From Rhopalosiphum padi (lineage: Eukaryota; Arthropoda; Insecta; Hemiptera; Aphididae): DNA of 64,000 bases. Of this stretch, positions 1 through 14,991 are shown one piece after another (positions within the stretch are counted from its first letter, which is position 1; each line of letters opens with the position of its first letter). Where the stretch lies: NCBI RefSeq assembly GCF_020882245.1, contig NC_083598.1:31161858-31225857 (forward strand), read 5' to 3'. Below the pieces are notes generated by a model that worked only from the letters and a program-made list of their open reading frames with translations, did not search any database and had not been told where the DNA came from. Made by a program: the position numbers and the translations under genes.

Positions 1-859
1 TTACTTAATTAGTGAAACTGGTTTCAATTCATAAAAATTAATATTAAATTGTATAACAAAAAAAAAATTAATGATTTATGCAAAATCAAATACAACTGCA
101 TTTTTATACACGCGGTTAACTTCTTGGTAACGTTGTAAAATAAGTTTGTTCAATTAAAACCATGGTACATGGGTCGTGGATGTATATTATTGTATATTAT
201 AGTGTATAATAACGTCTGACAGTTAGAGTACAGTACCTATAAACAATACGCATCAGCTATTACTCAATCGGTGACCTTAATGCTTATTAACAGTGTTATT
301 ATATAAACGGGGAAAATATGGAGACGGAAACACAAGATTAGATTTTATTTTCGATTCGGAGATTTTTTGTGGAAATGAATAGCACGAAAAATACATTTAA
401 TAGGTAGTTGATGTTATTAATAAATATAATAATATTATATCCTCGTCCGCCGCTAACAATAATATTATAATAATAATAGTGTCATCGAAAACCCACGCGG
501 TATCATTCAAAACTTGCGATACCGGCAATTATTACGGTGTCTATAAAGTGCACGTGTCATATCGTACCTATATATACAGGTAATTAAAAAAAATATTATA
601 TATATATATATATAGGTATATACAAAATACACTGCCCCGACATAATATTATAATACTGCAACGCACGATGAATGCGACGTCAATCAAATCGGCATCAGAT
701 GACCGGCGCGCGTGCGAACACAACTGCACGTAGTTACCACACTCACTATGCATTATTAATACTTATTTAATAATCACAATCGTTGTCTGACCACCTACAT
801 ATAATAATAATAATAATAATAATAATATTGTTATTATTTATTACACACGTCAAATAGTC

Positions 860-1380
860 GGCTGGCTGGCAGCAAACACTATATCCGTGCGAGGCCGGCA
901 CGCGTTTCAAACCGTCGGACACCTCCAGAGATCCATCTCGTCGGAGTTATCTCGTCCCGCAGTTGAAGCCGTGTCCCCGTCCGCCGTACCCATCGAGCTA
1001 TGATTCCGATTCGATCGCGATTTTAGTGCGTCTCGTCGTCGTCGAGAGGAAAAAGAACCGCGGTTTTTCCACGGGTACCTAATACGCATTCGTGTACCGC
1101 GGGAAACACGTTTACAGGTATTGTCAGACTATTAGGTAGGTTAGGTGACCCGTTGAGGCTATCGAAAATATAATATGGGTCAAATCATTATACGACGTGC
1201 TTATATACCTATAATTACGAGGCGCCTGCTGCAGAACGCCGCCGCCGCCGCAGAGCTGGTCGCCGTCGTGCCACAGAGTTCCGCGATACCGCGCGTTAGA
1301 TAACCCAATAATTACCGCGTTGATAGGAGGTTGTGAGAACCCGCCTCACCCCGCCCGTCGCGTCATCGTCGTCGATACCT
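860..1380. promoter_or_regulatory. CpG-rich patch, candidate regulatory region or 5' UTR
   Basis: GC and CpG content rise sharply here (GCGAGGCCGGCACGCG near 890, GCCGCCGCCGCCGC near 1240) and fall back into a TA microsatellite at 1385. It could be a promoter or 5' leader of the Ras-like gene or of an unseen neighbour. The minus-strand 60-codon ORF inside it is of biased composition and is not supported as coding. Confidence 0.25.
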
Positions 1381-1381
1381 T

Positions 1382-1412
<31 letters not shown>

Positions 1413-2279
1413 TACACGATATATATCGATGTATAATATATATATATATAGGTATAAGTATAAGTACAAGTATAATCTATATATATATATATACATAATA
1501 AACGTGTAGTATATTATATAGCGCCAGCTGCAGTAAATTGCTAATTCTGACATTGGCAGTGTGACGGCGGCACGGATGTCGAGACGTCCGTCACGCTGTT
1601 TATAAAATTAGTTTTGCACGGAGGAAAACATAGAACAAAATTGTATTATGCTTATAAACCGGTATCGCATGGAACATTTTCCACGTTTGAAAGCATCGCT
1701 CGATTACCGCCATCCGGGTTCGCGGGTAAAACTCTATTTATTTTTTTTTTTTTTTATGTATTGAAACGTTATAAGCGTATTGTTATAATTAAAAATTTTG
1801 TCGATACAAATTTGTGTACTTCATCAACTAATTACCTATTTTTTCTGAGCAGCTGAAAAACACGGTTTAAATATAATAACGCCATATTTGGTTTAATCTC
1901 GTGGCAGTAGAGTTTAAGGATATGACCTAGGAATGAATCTTCTCTAGGAAGGAGGAAATCCTTATAAAATGATCGGTTTTTTTTTTTTTAATTTTCATCA
2001 GTGATAGGTATAATAAATTCATGCGAATGCTCGTCACAGTCACCACGTTCTTCCTCAATTATTGCGTTGCATTACATATTATTCATAAATAGATACATTT
2101 TTTTCATAGTGTTTATATAGAATTGAATAGTAAAATGTAAAAACATTTTGATAATTTCATAATATACAACATTATTATTATATATGTTTGCGCGTGTTCG
2201 GAATAATTTATTATAAAATCATATTATTATTTATTCATGTAGATATAATAGTGTAATACTATTACATTACTCTTTGTAC

Positions 2280-2280
<1 letters not shown>

Positions 2281-2312
<32 letters not shown>
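2281..2312. repeat. TA microsatellite
   Basis: 32 bp of perfect TA dinucleotide repeat, the longest pure one in the window. Similar TA runs lie at 597-614, 1385-1412, 11217-11235, 16533-16559, 30681-30702, 34479-34504, 37862-37878, 51363-51382, 52717-52737, 60136-60155 and 61537-61554. Confidence 0.95.
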
Positions 2313-2314
<2 letters not shown>

Positions 2315-5259
2315 TAGATACTATTCGATTACTGTGTCATTCAAACTACGGGCGTGTGTGACCCAAACCGATTGTATTTTGATATTAGAAAAATATCTGT
2401 GTGAATGTGACGCCCATGCGTGAAACCGTGAAAGGAAATACGAATCTGTATGTAGGTACGATTTTATAACGATATCGCGGTCAGAATAATTTTCCCATCA
2501 GCGTTTTAACGAAGATATTTTTACAGATTAATTCGATAGCTGGATATTTAAAATAAATACATTTTATGTTCTATATTAGGTTCAGTGTTACCTATTCATT
2601 TTTTTATTTATTGGTTGTATTAGTTTTATAATTGAAAATACTAATATATTATTTTTATATTCCTAAAAACAGTTGTTGTTAAAATTAAAAAAAAATATTA
2701 TCTAGTGTTTTCTAAAACGAATAATTAATACTACTTATGTACTATATCTATACGGACTATACGGCTGTATAGCGAATAATTATATGCGTGTGAAGGTAGG
2801 TACGTGAACTGAAAATAATTAAATAACACATTTTTAAGACGATTACTATTAAATTGTAGCGGGAATCGTGTACTTAGGTGAATTTCGACATGTTATAATT
2901 ATGACCCTATTAAAAATTATCTACCGGTTGAATAATTACGGTGATTTTGGTGGGTGTTTTATATTGATGTATTATAATATTTATGAATATATAATTACTT
3001 ATCAGCGTTCATGTCCATGTCACAAGTTACAAGTATGATACCTATTTAATTTTTATACCGCGCGAAGTAACAACGCACTTTCAAAGGTGAACTAATTGAC
3101 GTTCAGAATATATGTATATAGTATTGTGGTGGTATGCGATATAGATATTTTTGTATTTTCAAATTGAGTGTTTCGTCCACACCATTTGGCACATAAGCAC
3201 GTATTATATGTATAAATATACACGATTCTTAGCGCACAAACTCGTGGGATAAAGTAAACAATATATAATATATCGTTTGCGTAGGTATAATACTCATTAC
3301 ACTGCAAACCGAAAAAAGGATGTTGACATTTTATCTCGTCACGGGTGCCCGATCTTACCTATATGTGTGGGCAGTTGCAATAGTGTCTTGCACACTGAAT
3401 TTTTTTCGTTTTTCTAGTGTCTGGCGTTTGAATTGGGAACACAATATATATATAAGTTCTACTCAAATATATTATACTATTAAGGTAAAATGTGGATCAA
3501 TACCATTTCAGGTAATATGCGATTCGTGAACATTTGATTACCGCACATATCCGCATCGGTCGGTGAGGGGGCTAGCCAGTCTAAAAACGGATGACCCCCC
3601 CTAGAAAAAACTCTTATTTTTTATGGCTCTGAATCTGTAAAATTATCTCTACGTGTAGTCGCCGGCCGATAAGAATAACGTATCTCGATTCATGAGTGTT
3701 ATTATATTAATTGTTTTGAACAGCCGTAAAAAACTTGGATCGAGTGTAGCATTATTATTATAATATTACACCTGTATATAATAAGAGTGTACGGTTACTA
3801 TATATATACCATAATGTGCGTGTGCACAAATTTAAAATGTGCGAAATGACGCGTCGCACGCTCGCAACCGGCTTCCGGCGGCAATGCGGTATCAAATGTG
3901 TAATGTAAAGATATGAAAGAGAAGCGGCAGCCATAGAGTGGGAGACCGGCGGTAGCTGCGGCTTCACGGTGATTGCCTACAGGGTTTAAACGTCACCCGG
4001 AGCGCGCGATTTGCATACAGCACAAATAAAAATAATAATCCGGTCTTTATAGTCGCGCCGTGCCGTACAACGATAAATGATCATAATAATAATAATAATA
4101 ATAATAATCGATTGTTGCAAAACCGAATGCACTCGAGTGAGAGAAGATGATAATCGCCCGAGAGTTCTTTTTTATACATCTCTTCGGCGGAAGATAAAAA
4201 TCGACCGATTTCCTATTTCATACGTCCTCGGGGCTCCTCGTCGGTCAGTCCCGTTTTTCGCTGCTGACGAACCAGCCAAGGACCGGTTTGCTGATTTTTT
4301 TTTATTTTCTTCGTGCGTACAAAATGTACAATAATACGAGTATGTATAACTCGTGGATTTCTCACGCATAACTCGACCGTGTGTACGTGTATATTTCTTT
4401 GTTATTATAATATAAATTACGATTAAAAGTAAAAAACTCATAAATCACTTAAATAATTTGTTTATGCAAATTGGTATTTATATTATATATTTATTTAAGA
4501 ACTTTTTCCTAATTGAGCCGACAACGATTATTAGTTTTATTATTGACGTACGATCGTTGGTGGCGAATGGCGATATATTATGGGAGATGTATTAATGTAA
4601 TAAGTTATTATTATTTTTTATCAAAACGTTTATTTTTCAAGCTTCCGCTTGCAATATAATTTCTTAGAGTTTTAACTAGCTTATATTAATTTATAGTTAC
4701 GGAGCCGATTTAAACTTATTCATACCTATTATAATACAGGTGCACGTATTGTCTCTGCAGTATTTTTAAAATTAGTCCATATAAGCGATAAATTTAGTTA
4801 AACGATCGCTGTCGTAGATATCACATTTTTATCAATTCGTTTAAATTTTTTTTAACACTATTGTGATTTTTCTTATTCATTTTAGTAAACTATTAAAATA
4901 ATTCGTTAGAAATTAAGATAACTTAAATGTAGGTTAATATTTTATAATAACATCTTCGAGTACATCGGAATGCTGTGAAACATAATATGCTAATTTCGTG
5001 GAATTTAATAGCATAAAATTGACATAATAAAAATCTTAATATTGTGTATACATTATACACGTATAAACTATTAGTTCAACATATGGTATTTTAAAATTAA
5101 ACAATAATAATATCTTTAACAAATGTTAAACTCTTTATTCTAGAAAATATTCTTCCAGAACCTAGAATAAAAAATTAAATAAATCAACTTCAGTGCCCCA
5201 CTCTCCATTTTTAAAGCTTAATCTAATGAAAAGCTCAACGTTTGTGCTTCACAATAACA

Positions 5260-5647
5260 GGTACGTCCGAATTGGTTCCCGGGTTGTTACAAAAGGTATG
5301 CCCTAATTGGTTCCTAGGTTGTTAAAAATTGTAGCTTTTTTAATAATAAACATAACTTTTTTTTTTAATTTATCCATTTATCTTTTTTGTAAATATTATG
5401 TCTTGTTGAAGTAAAAATGTATAACAAATTTTTTTTTATAAATTCTAATCTATTCATTTTTTATATTTGTCTATTTCTGTTTTTATAAATATTTCCTTAT
5501 TTTTAGACTTTTTTCTATTTCATATGTACTTATAATGATGGAAAATATGTTTTAATAACATTATTAGATCGTATTTCGCCTTTTTCAAAAGTTTTAGTCG
5601 GGAACTAATTTGGATTTAAATAATTTTCAGGAACATTCGGTTGTAGC
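5260..5647. repeat. Compound direct and inverted repeat, probable transposon remnant
   Basis: Two adjacent 35-bp direct copies lie at 5260-5294 and 5295-5329, sharing AATTGGTTCC and GGTTGTTA at about 80% identity. Near the other end, around 5595-5647, two degenerate copies appear in the opposite orientation (GGGAACTAATTTGG and GGAACATTCGGTTGTAG). The arrangement of paired subterminal repeats pointing inward resembles the ends of a non-autonomous DNA element of about 390 bp. It directly abuts the fold-back element at 5649. There is no ORF in the T-rich interior. Confidence 0.45.
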
Positions 5648-5648
5648 C

Positions 5649-5832
5649 CAGTTATTTCTGATCATCCATTTTAAGTATTATATTCATTTGCTCAATCAAA
5701 TTGTTTGGTTTACTGCATAATAATGTCTGAATTACAATTTACCATACTTGAAAATTGATATAACGTAGTAAACAAAACAATTTGATTTAGAAAATGAATA
5801 TAATATTTTAAATGGATGATCAGAAATAATTG
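5649..5832. mobile_element. Fold-back MITE-like element with long terminal inverted repeats
   Basis: This is a 184-bp unit. The left arm, 5649-5717, starts CAGTTATTTCTGATCATCCA. The right arm, 5764-5832, read on the minus strand starts CAATTATTTCTGATCATCCA. The two arms stay alignable for about 69 bp with only a handful of mismatches, through AATCAAATTGTTT and GTTTACT. The central loop is about 46 bp. There is no coding capacity, so it would be non-autonomous. Target-site duplication is not clear from the flanks. The arm similarity shows either recent insertion or selection for a hairpin. The superfamily is not assigned. Confidence 0.8.
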
Positions 5833-8800
5833 ATATATATTAAAATGTATAATACATTTAAACATTTAGGTGCACATATATTTCATATAATTATTATTTA
5901 TTATTTACAGTACCTATCTAATACTTTTACTTTATAGAATTAATGAATTATGATAATGATGACACACACACTAGTTAGTAGTTAACTTTATACTCTAATA
6001 AGACTTAAGTTATAACTAAATACCTATTTATAATATAAATATATACATTGCAGTATGTATTAGTTATACGATGAAACTATTGTTTGGTAGGTATAGATAT
6101 CTAATTATTTAGGATTGATTATCAAGATATTATTAAAATGCATTATATTGAATATAAATAGGTATCGTTTAGGCAGGCATACAAATTACATATATATATG
6201 TGCACTTTAAAGCATTAATTATTATTAGGGCTTGGATTTTAATACTTTAAAAATGTGTTTATGCCATAAACCTTCTAAATAATGTACTAAACATTTTTTT
6301 ATTTTTAATAATTTAAGTATGAATGATAACATAATATTTTATTTATTTATTAAAGTATAATTACAATTTATACGCATAAGTAAGTACTATATGTAACTTT
6401 AATTTGATTTAAGTCGACAAGGCTAAGTGAGGTTCATAGATCATGATATAGTTATTTTAAGATTTAAGAGATATATTTTTTAGAATAATTTTGGGTGTTT
6501 AGTAATAGCTTTCTATATTATTATACTTAAAATATCGTAGGTATATTAACTGTAGATAGAATACTAAAATAATTCAAGTAATTAAATTAAATTAAAAAAC
6601 TAAACCCTGATCCGTTTTAAAATGTATTATACATGTTAGCTTTAGTGTTGAGACACGGAGTCACATTAGAATTCAACATTATAATATAATGCTGATACTA
6701 CTATAGTATTTTGTGTTTATTCAGTTGGTATTGCGTATGCTACATTGAAGCCGTGCTAGAAGCTAATGTGTACTTTAATAGCACTGAAATGATTCTGCTC
6801 TCTGGAAATCAATTTCTATTAAAGTAACTTTACATATTATTACGTAACGAACTAAATATGTCAAATTTAACTTTAATTTATCGGTTATAATTAATTAATA
6901 ATTTGACAATATTATTTCTTTGAAATAAATTATTTAGTTTATATAGGTAGGTGTTAATTTTCCATTAATTATAAATATCAAAAATCGACATCATATTTAA
7001 TATAATACTAATATTTTACATATCATACATGTATGTTATGTAATGAATCTTTGATGGTCTATATTTGTGCTACAAATTAATAAACTGTTACCATAGACCA
7101 TTTAATTTATTCTTAGAATTATATAATTTATAGTAATATTGTCATTAATAAAAACGCAAAGTGATTCCTTATGTTGTAATGCTTCTATGCAGATCATAAA
7201 TGAAAGATTATAATTGAAATTATATTGAAATTCATAAGGGAAACTGCTCTTAAATCTTGATTATGTAAGAGTATGACATTTGTTTAAAATGGTTTCACCC
7301 CGTGGTTTTGTATATTATGTATTTTTCGCAACTTAATTATTTTAAAACATTCTCGGATCATTGGTAGACAGGATGATGTCAGTAGAATACATTTATTAAA
7401 CTTACACAAACTTACACCAGATAACTTCCTGTTAAATTTTAGTTTGTCCATCTAATTTTAATATTGCTCACTTAATAGTTAATTATATATATATTAATCT
7501 ATTATCCTCTATATTTCTAACATTGTTAATAAACACTTACTATGATTATTGAATTATCATATGATCAAACCTTTTCGAACATTTTCATTTATATTTTAAA
7601 TACGAAACTATTGACATATTTTACCGAAAAAATATAGACATTCAACTTTGACATTAACTTGTCTAAACATGCCTTAAATTAAAGTTAAAATAATAACGGT
7701 AAATAATTGTCGCAAATAAATTTGATAATCTGAATACATTAATTATTTTAATGTAAATAAAAAAATATTTACATACATAAAATATTATATTATATTATTA
7801 CTGGTATAAAATAAACGATACATATCTAGAATTTTAAAAAGTAATTACTATCTTTTCGATATTATAGGAGCACTTTTATAACTATACATTTAATTTGTAG
7901 TGTTATCAATTTTTATTTATGTATATATGGAGTTATAAAGCATAATACAAAAAGTCTTTATATAGGTTTAAAAACTATCAAATAGTCGTTCAATGTTCAA
8001 TACTTTTCCCTTCATTTATATAATGTTTTGAAAATTGTTTTTTAAATATGTAATTCATGTTAAAGATTATGGAGCTTCAAATTATAATACATAGTATAGG
8101 TACTAGGTAAAAGATTAAATAATGATATTTTGTCCAGTTTATCTGTAAAGGTCAGCTATTTTTTTTTTCATACGGGTGTGCGAAATTTTTGCTCATACAT
8201 GAGAAAGTATTTTTTGACAGCCTGTTTTTAATACCACTCTATTAATAACAGAGAAGTTGATGAGAATATGGCTAAATCGAAAGTGCTGTTTGAGGACGAC
8301 AAAAGATATAGGTACCTAATAAACTAACATGTTTCTTTTTTTTACGTAATAATTATTAATTTAAGTCATACAATATTATACGTGATATATAAGTTCGTTC
8401 GTTTTAAATAAACGATCAAACGTATGTTCGTTATCGTAAACTGAAAAATCTAGGTATAACTAAGTAGTAAATATATCTATGCATATAAGTATATAACTAA
8501 TTATCATAATTATTATGTAGGCAACTACATTGTATATTATTATAGATTGTGTTATGTATAATTAATTAATACGTGTTCAGAAATCTTACAGGTGTTAGAT
8601 TTTAAACAGCTAAATCAATATTATTTAAATCAAAAATTATCTCAAAAAATAAAAACCTATTTAATTGTTATGGGTTGATTTTAATTCAATTAAAGTGTAG
8701 CCTTTCTTTAAAATTATAATAACGGACTTAATAAGGATACACACAAACTATATGATAGCCGATAGGTACTCAGTTGCTTTCATTTTAAAAATACTGAACA

Positions 8801-11800
8801 ACACGATAAACAAAGACCAATTTTCGAAATAACTCCCTTTAAAATGGTTGTGTGAAGTACCTAATATTAAATATGATGTTAAATAAAACATATCAAAGTG
8901 GTGGTTGGGTTATTGGGAATAAGCCACGATTGTTGTTAACTCATATTTCAACAACATTTATCAACAGTTTTTGTCGGTACGGGGGACGTCAGTACCCATT
9001 GTTTTTCTTAATATTCTTAGAGGACTTATACCGAGAAAAAAACGATAATTTCTTCAATAAAATAATATATTCCTCGTTAAAATTTAAAATTTGATAATAC
9101 AACTGAAGAGTGGGAAGTCGTAAGTGAAAAACTGCTATCGAGCAAAATCCCTGTATTATTGTGTCTGTAGACCAGTGAACACGATCTGAAACGTAAACAA
9201 TAAATATTTTACTATCTTTTAATAAAACAATGGGGATACTGCGAAATTTTAAAGGACGAGGAGTAAACAATCACGCAACCGTATAATAGACTAAGTACAA
9301 AATATAATATGAGAAAAAAATGATTCATTGTCTTACTTAAAAAAAAAATATGTATACAAATTATGTTAACCTGACCTCTTACATTTATAGACATCGCACG
9401 TACAATACTATTCATTATTGTTACCGCTGTTATAAATTTAATATTTACATACTATTTATTATTTATACATGAAAATTAGATCTAAATCGAAATGTTTGTT
9501 GTACATGAAACCATACAGCCCATAATTATTGCTTATATAATAATTTGAAATTTGAATATGTATTATAATAGTATAATACTATAATATATAAGTATTTTTT
9601 ATGTTAAGTCTTCATTAATTTTCTATATCAGATTTTTTTTTGTTTCTTAATTTTATTCAGAAAACAGTTCAACATATAATCAACTATTTAGAAATTTTAT
9701 CACGTATTCATCACTAATGTTATTTTTATTCAACATAGATATTTAGATATTTTGCTGCTGGAGATGAAATTGCTCTTTGTAAGGTACTTATACTTCACAG
9801 TTAATACCTAAGTAAAACAAAAAAAAATAATAATAATAACCTGTGTAAGTTCTCATTACAAAAATTATCGAATTGTTGCAAATTAATTTTTTAGTACCTA
9901 CTTCATAAAAGTTTTAATAAGTATCTATCAATAGGCGTCCAAATAATTTTAACATGTAAACAAATAATTTTAAATATTATGCTGAGTATGTTTGTGATAT
10001 CATATACTTAGAAATTATCAATAACTAATTATCTTTTTTCTAAGTATTTCAAATTTGTATTATATTATAACTTATATTTGTCAATTAAGTAAATATTGTA
10101 TTTTTGTAGATTTTACTCAAACAATATATGTATAACCTTGTGAATTTTATATAAAAGTCTAGTTTGCTGTTTTAAATTTTTATAAGTATTATAGTAAGTT
10201 AATGTATAATAGATTTTTTTTCTTTTAATACGGTTGTATAATATCTTTACTTATAGTTAGTTATTTGTACGTTTATTATCTATTTTGATATCTTATAAAA
10301 CAATATTTATGATGTTGTGAATACTATTATAACGTGTAAGAGTAAAGTGAAGGATATGTATTTAAGAAACTTTGTAAAAATTTGCCTATTATATAAATGT
10401 CTATAAGCCTATTAAAGAATAAGCCCTTACATAGTACAAGCTCAGTACAGAGATTAAATAAATCTTACATAATCTATTAAACCAAATGTTTTTATAGTTG
10501 ATGGATCACTTTGTAAACTGCACTATCATTTTTAGTATTTAGTACTAATATATTATTTTATTATAGTATTAAATTATTTTATGACATTTATAATATTTTG
10601 CATGGCTTATGAAAGTTATATAGATTGAATCACTGATAACCGTTGTTTTTTTTTTTTAATAATTAATATAATATTACACTTTAGAGTTTTGACTCTTGAC
10701 ATAAATTATCATCGAAGTAAATGTTCATAACTCTATAATCAACCTACCCATTGATAATCAATCTCAAAACGACATTTTTTGAAAAATAAAGAAATCTTAT
10801 CTCCGACGTCTTTACTATAACAGTTTATATTATATACAATATTTTTATATATACGTACATCACATACATGATATATCCATAAAAATGTATGTATATATGT
10901 ATAATTTTGTACGCATTTACTGATTTTCCATCTGTACTTAAGACGTTTGTCTGTATGGTCCTTACTATTCTAAGAGATTTCAAAACAACATACGCATTTT
11001 ACTTTTACCATTATATTACCAATAGCTGATATTCGATTATCCGTCAAATACATTTCTGATAAACAACTATTATGGCCTGACAGTATAGTTATAATAATAA
11101 TAATAATATAATATTATGTAGAAAGTGATATCTTATTTTCTTCGAGTATTCACTGTTGTACTCTTTTTTCCGACCCAGACCTTTCAGATCCTTGACCCGT
11201 TTTTATCTCAGCCAACTATATATATATATATATATGTGGGTGATATTGTATTGAAGGGTGACTAGGAAATATATTTCTACAATATACATAAATATATATA
11301 CATATATACATGTAGCCTCCCTCGGGCGTAAGGTGATATTTGATGTAATAATAAAGGATGACCGAGTTTATGAAAACTTTTGAAGATTACCAAATTCTAG
11401 GATACATAATATAATATAGTACAAGGTCAGTGTCTGAAATGACCTGGTTTTTGTTTAGCGTAAGACTTAACGCTAAACATTTAGTAGGTAATACCACTAC
11501 CACAAATAATTAAGCTATAATTATAAATGCATATGGCTGCAGGCCGCCAGCTTTTTATAGTATTTAACCAACGTATTATTCATGTAATTTTTTTGTTTGT
11601 TTTTTTGTTTAACGTTTTAAACTATTTTAATTGTTTTTATACTGTATTATGTTACTTTACAACAATATAAGTGTTTATACCTTATTACAACTCCTAAAAT
11701 TTCTCAAATTTTGCACTACACTAATACAATTAAAATAATAAACTATTCATGGTAGGTATATATGTATAATTTATGTATATTATATTACAATTTATTAAAA

Positions 11801-14800
11801 TAAAAATTACGTTTTTACATATTTTTTAATATTGTCATCAAATTTTGAAACGCATAATAAGTTTCAATTTTTTTTTTTTTTTTTACATTACTCGTATTCT
11901 CTAACCGTATAAATATGCATTACTCATGCCATTAATTACAATCGGCTAAGATTTCTCACTGTCATTTAATATTCTATTCAGTACTTGTATATGTATAGTC
12001 GTAACTTATGAATATTAAGTTTGAGTAAAATAGTATCAAATTCAATAATAAAAATGTTTTTCTTTGTTTACTAAACGTAACAAATTCGTATTTAATACAG
12101 TAAAATAAATGGATAAGTAGGTATACATAAACTATATAAAAAAAAGTTTTTAATCATAAATAAGTATTTTAAGTAATTTAATATTTATATTCTCGTTTTA
12201 AATACTCTATTCATGGAAACTTGTTAGAATTTTTAAATGTTTTCCTGTTAGATAAATGCAAATAAGCTGCAGTTGACCTTTTTAATTGATAAATACATCT
12301 TTATAATTCATTTGTTTTTAAAGTATGTATCGTTGTCTGTCGAGTATAAGTTTAAAAACCAGAATGTACATATTATATACCCAACAATTTGATTCATTAA
12401 TCAAATTTTTGTTTACGTCGATCAAATTATTTTACTGTTTAAAGAAATTACATGCAGTTTTTATTATTATTATTTTTTCTTTAGCAACGATATTTATATA
12501 AACCTACGTACACAATTTGTATGCTTGATACAAAATATTACAGGATGAAAGTAATTCATGAGTGTGCATTATTGTTGACATGTTATAACGTATGTCATTA
12601 CATATTATACAAGACTACAAGAGTAGTATTATAAATGTGGTTTCGTGATATTCAATGCTAAAGACGTATAGTATGGAATGAAGTTGAATTTATAATATAA
12701 AATATTCATTTATACGTACTCGTACTACCCATACTTACATTTTAAATTAATTAATTAAAAAAATAAAAATAGGAGAGATCCCTAACTGGTTTTTTTTTGT
12801 CGTTTATTCGAACGAAAAATAACATATTACTAAAATGATTTAATACCTACCAAGTAACAACTTCTGTAATTTGTAAAATATAATGAATAGCTAAATTATA
12901 TATTTTGCTTTAATAATTAATATTATTTTAAACCAAGAACTATAAAGTACTTTCTTGAAACGATAAGAGATGATCTATCTGTACAAATTCTTGAGATCGC
13001 CCACTTTGAATAATTTTACTATTGGAAAATACATTTTCAACTACTATAAATATAATAATAAAGCTATATGCCTATAGATTATTGTGCGATTTACTTCAAT
13101 ATTCCACAGTGTATCATCATAATATAAGTAATAATATCTACCTATGCATATTGTGTATATTGTATATTATGTAAGTGAAGTTTCACATTTTACTTGAATA
13201 TACAAAATGTAGCTTGTAATGTAATGAAAACTACTTGTTATTTTGAAATAAATTTGTCGTTTCACCAATTTCGGTATTTATTTCTGTCTATATAATATAT
13301 TAATATATAACAAGTAATAAATTAAACTTCTTTCGTGGCATTTCGTTTGAATTTATAATATGCTTAGCAATTTGTTAGTACAATTATTTTTTATTTCTAA
13401 TATAATTAATGCATAGTGCATTAGTGCATTATCATGGTGGATACTGTCATGATAGATAATCAGTAGCATAATAATAATGTCCAATGATAATTTGTTTAAT
13501 AAAAAAAACAACATTTTTTCTCTGCTTTACGATATTCGATCGTACGCAGTACAAAAATATCGAAACACGAAAACTGACTCGATTACACAGACTAACTATA
13601 TAAAAGTATTGAATGGACATTTTGGCTCATATCAATATTATATACACGTCGTCACCGTACTATTATTACATATTATACGCTAAACATTAATAGGTAATCA
13701 TTTTATTGGATTTTCGTTGTAATAATATAGAAGGTTGTGGTGAGTGATGCGACCCGGCAAACCGCAAGCGTATAGAGTGTTCAAATGTGTCAGATCCCGC
13801 CGTTGATAAGTCAACGTTACGTATTATATGTATAAAATATAATATAATTAAATATAGATGTCGGATTTTTATTTTATCACATTAATGTATTATTATTATA
13901 TTATTGAAGCACACGCGCGCGCGTGTTTTTATGTTGCTTGTGTACAGTTCAGTTTTTACCGTCCGACATGCACCCGTTGGCAGTTATTATGGTAACGCAC
14001 GGTAAATGTTCCTCTGTGTTAATTTTGCTGTTCTTATAGCTTGAAAACATACGATAAAGGCAATACGATGTACTTTGACGGTTGTCTGTCGCTTAAAATT
14101 ATTCTATCTCTATAGTCTATAATATCTGTTACTATTGCTGAACCGAAATTTACGGAGTCCTACGCACCGTTGTTTGCCCTATATACCGGTAATGATGAGT
14201 GTGTATTGCGCGGTGGTCATCATAATTGATTATTCAAATTTTGTTTTGACTACGTGTTTAAAAAGAAAAAAAAATTGCTATCTATTTTATATATTGTATT
14301 ATATTAATAGACATTCAACAGTATTCACTATTCATATTAATTGATTCGTGTATTCATTTAATTTAAATCAATTTATTGTGATATATTAACTCGTAAATAA
14401 ATATACAAATAATTTTAATTTTTATAATATACCTATCATTATTAAATAATATGAAACCATAAATTAAAATTATGGCTTGTTGTGTACTAATATATATTAC
14501 GTATTTAATATTTATGCTTATTAATGGACATACAGTAGCTGGTCTTTGGAGTAAAACAAACTACTCAGTTGTAACTAAATACATCATCGAAGGTGTACAA
14601 ACATATAAATAAGGAAATGAGTATTGGTAATGATTATTCAAAAACAAATGCACATTATTTATTTGGTACTTAATAAATAATAACAGTGAAACATCACGTC
14701 ATTATGCTCATAAATTATAATTGTTTAACAAATTGAATCATAATTTAGTAAATGATTAATGTTTACTGTAGATACTTATTATTATAGACTATAGTTAATA

Positions 14801-14991
14801 TAGTTGTCTATCGCTATACCTATTACCTACATTACAATATATTATTAACCTAACCTATCATCACAATATCACTGTATAATATGTAATACGTAACATTGTC
14901 CATTTTTAAATGATTTTGTTTTGATTTTTTAAAATACAATTAAATATGTTGAACTTTAAGAGTTTATTAATTTATTTTTATTTTGTTACAG

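Larger units (their letters stand above)
1..14991 (+). other. Non-coding DNA upstream of first visible exon (intron at its 3' end)
   Basis: The exon at 14992 starts mid-codon after an AG acceptor, so the DNA just before it is an intron of the Ras-like gene. How far that intron extends cannot be told here. I looked for a P-loop exon (GxxxxGKS followed by a donor in the right phase) and did not see one. The stretch is AT-rich and holds microsatellites, a CpG-rich patch near 860-1380, a second one near 3840-4330, a compound repeat at 5260-5647 and a fold-back element at 5649-5832. The short ORFs in it show no recognisable domain. Confidence 0.55.

Noticed and set aside
1614..1856. ORF containing GFAGKTL, considered as the missing P-loop exon
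   Set aside because: The spacing is wrong for GxxxxGK[ST], no donor follows in the needed phase, and the frame runs into a poly-T tract.
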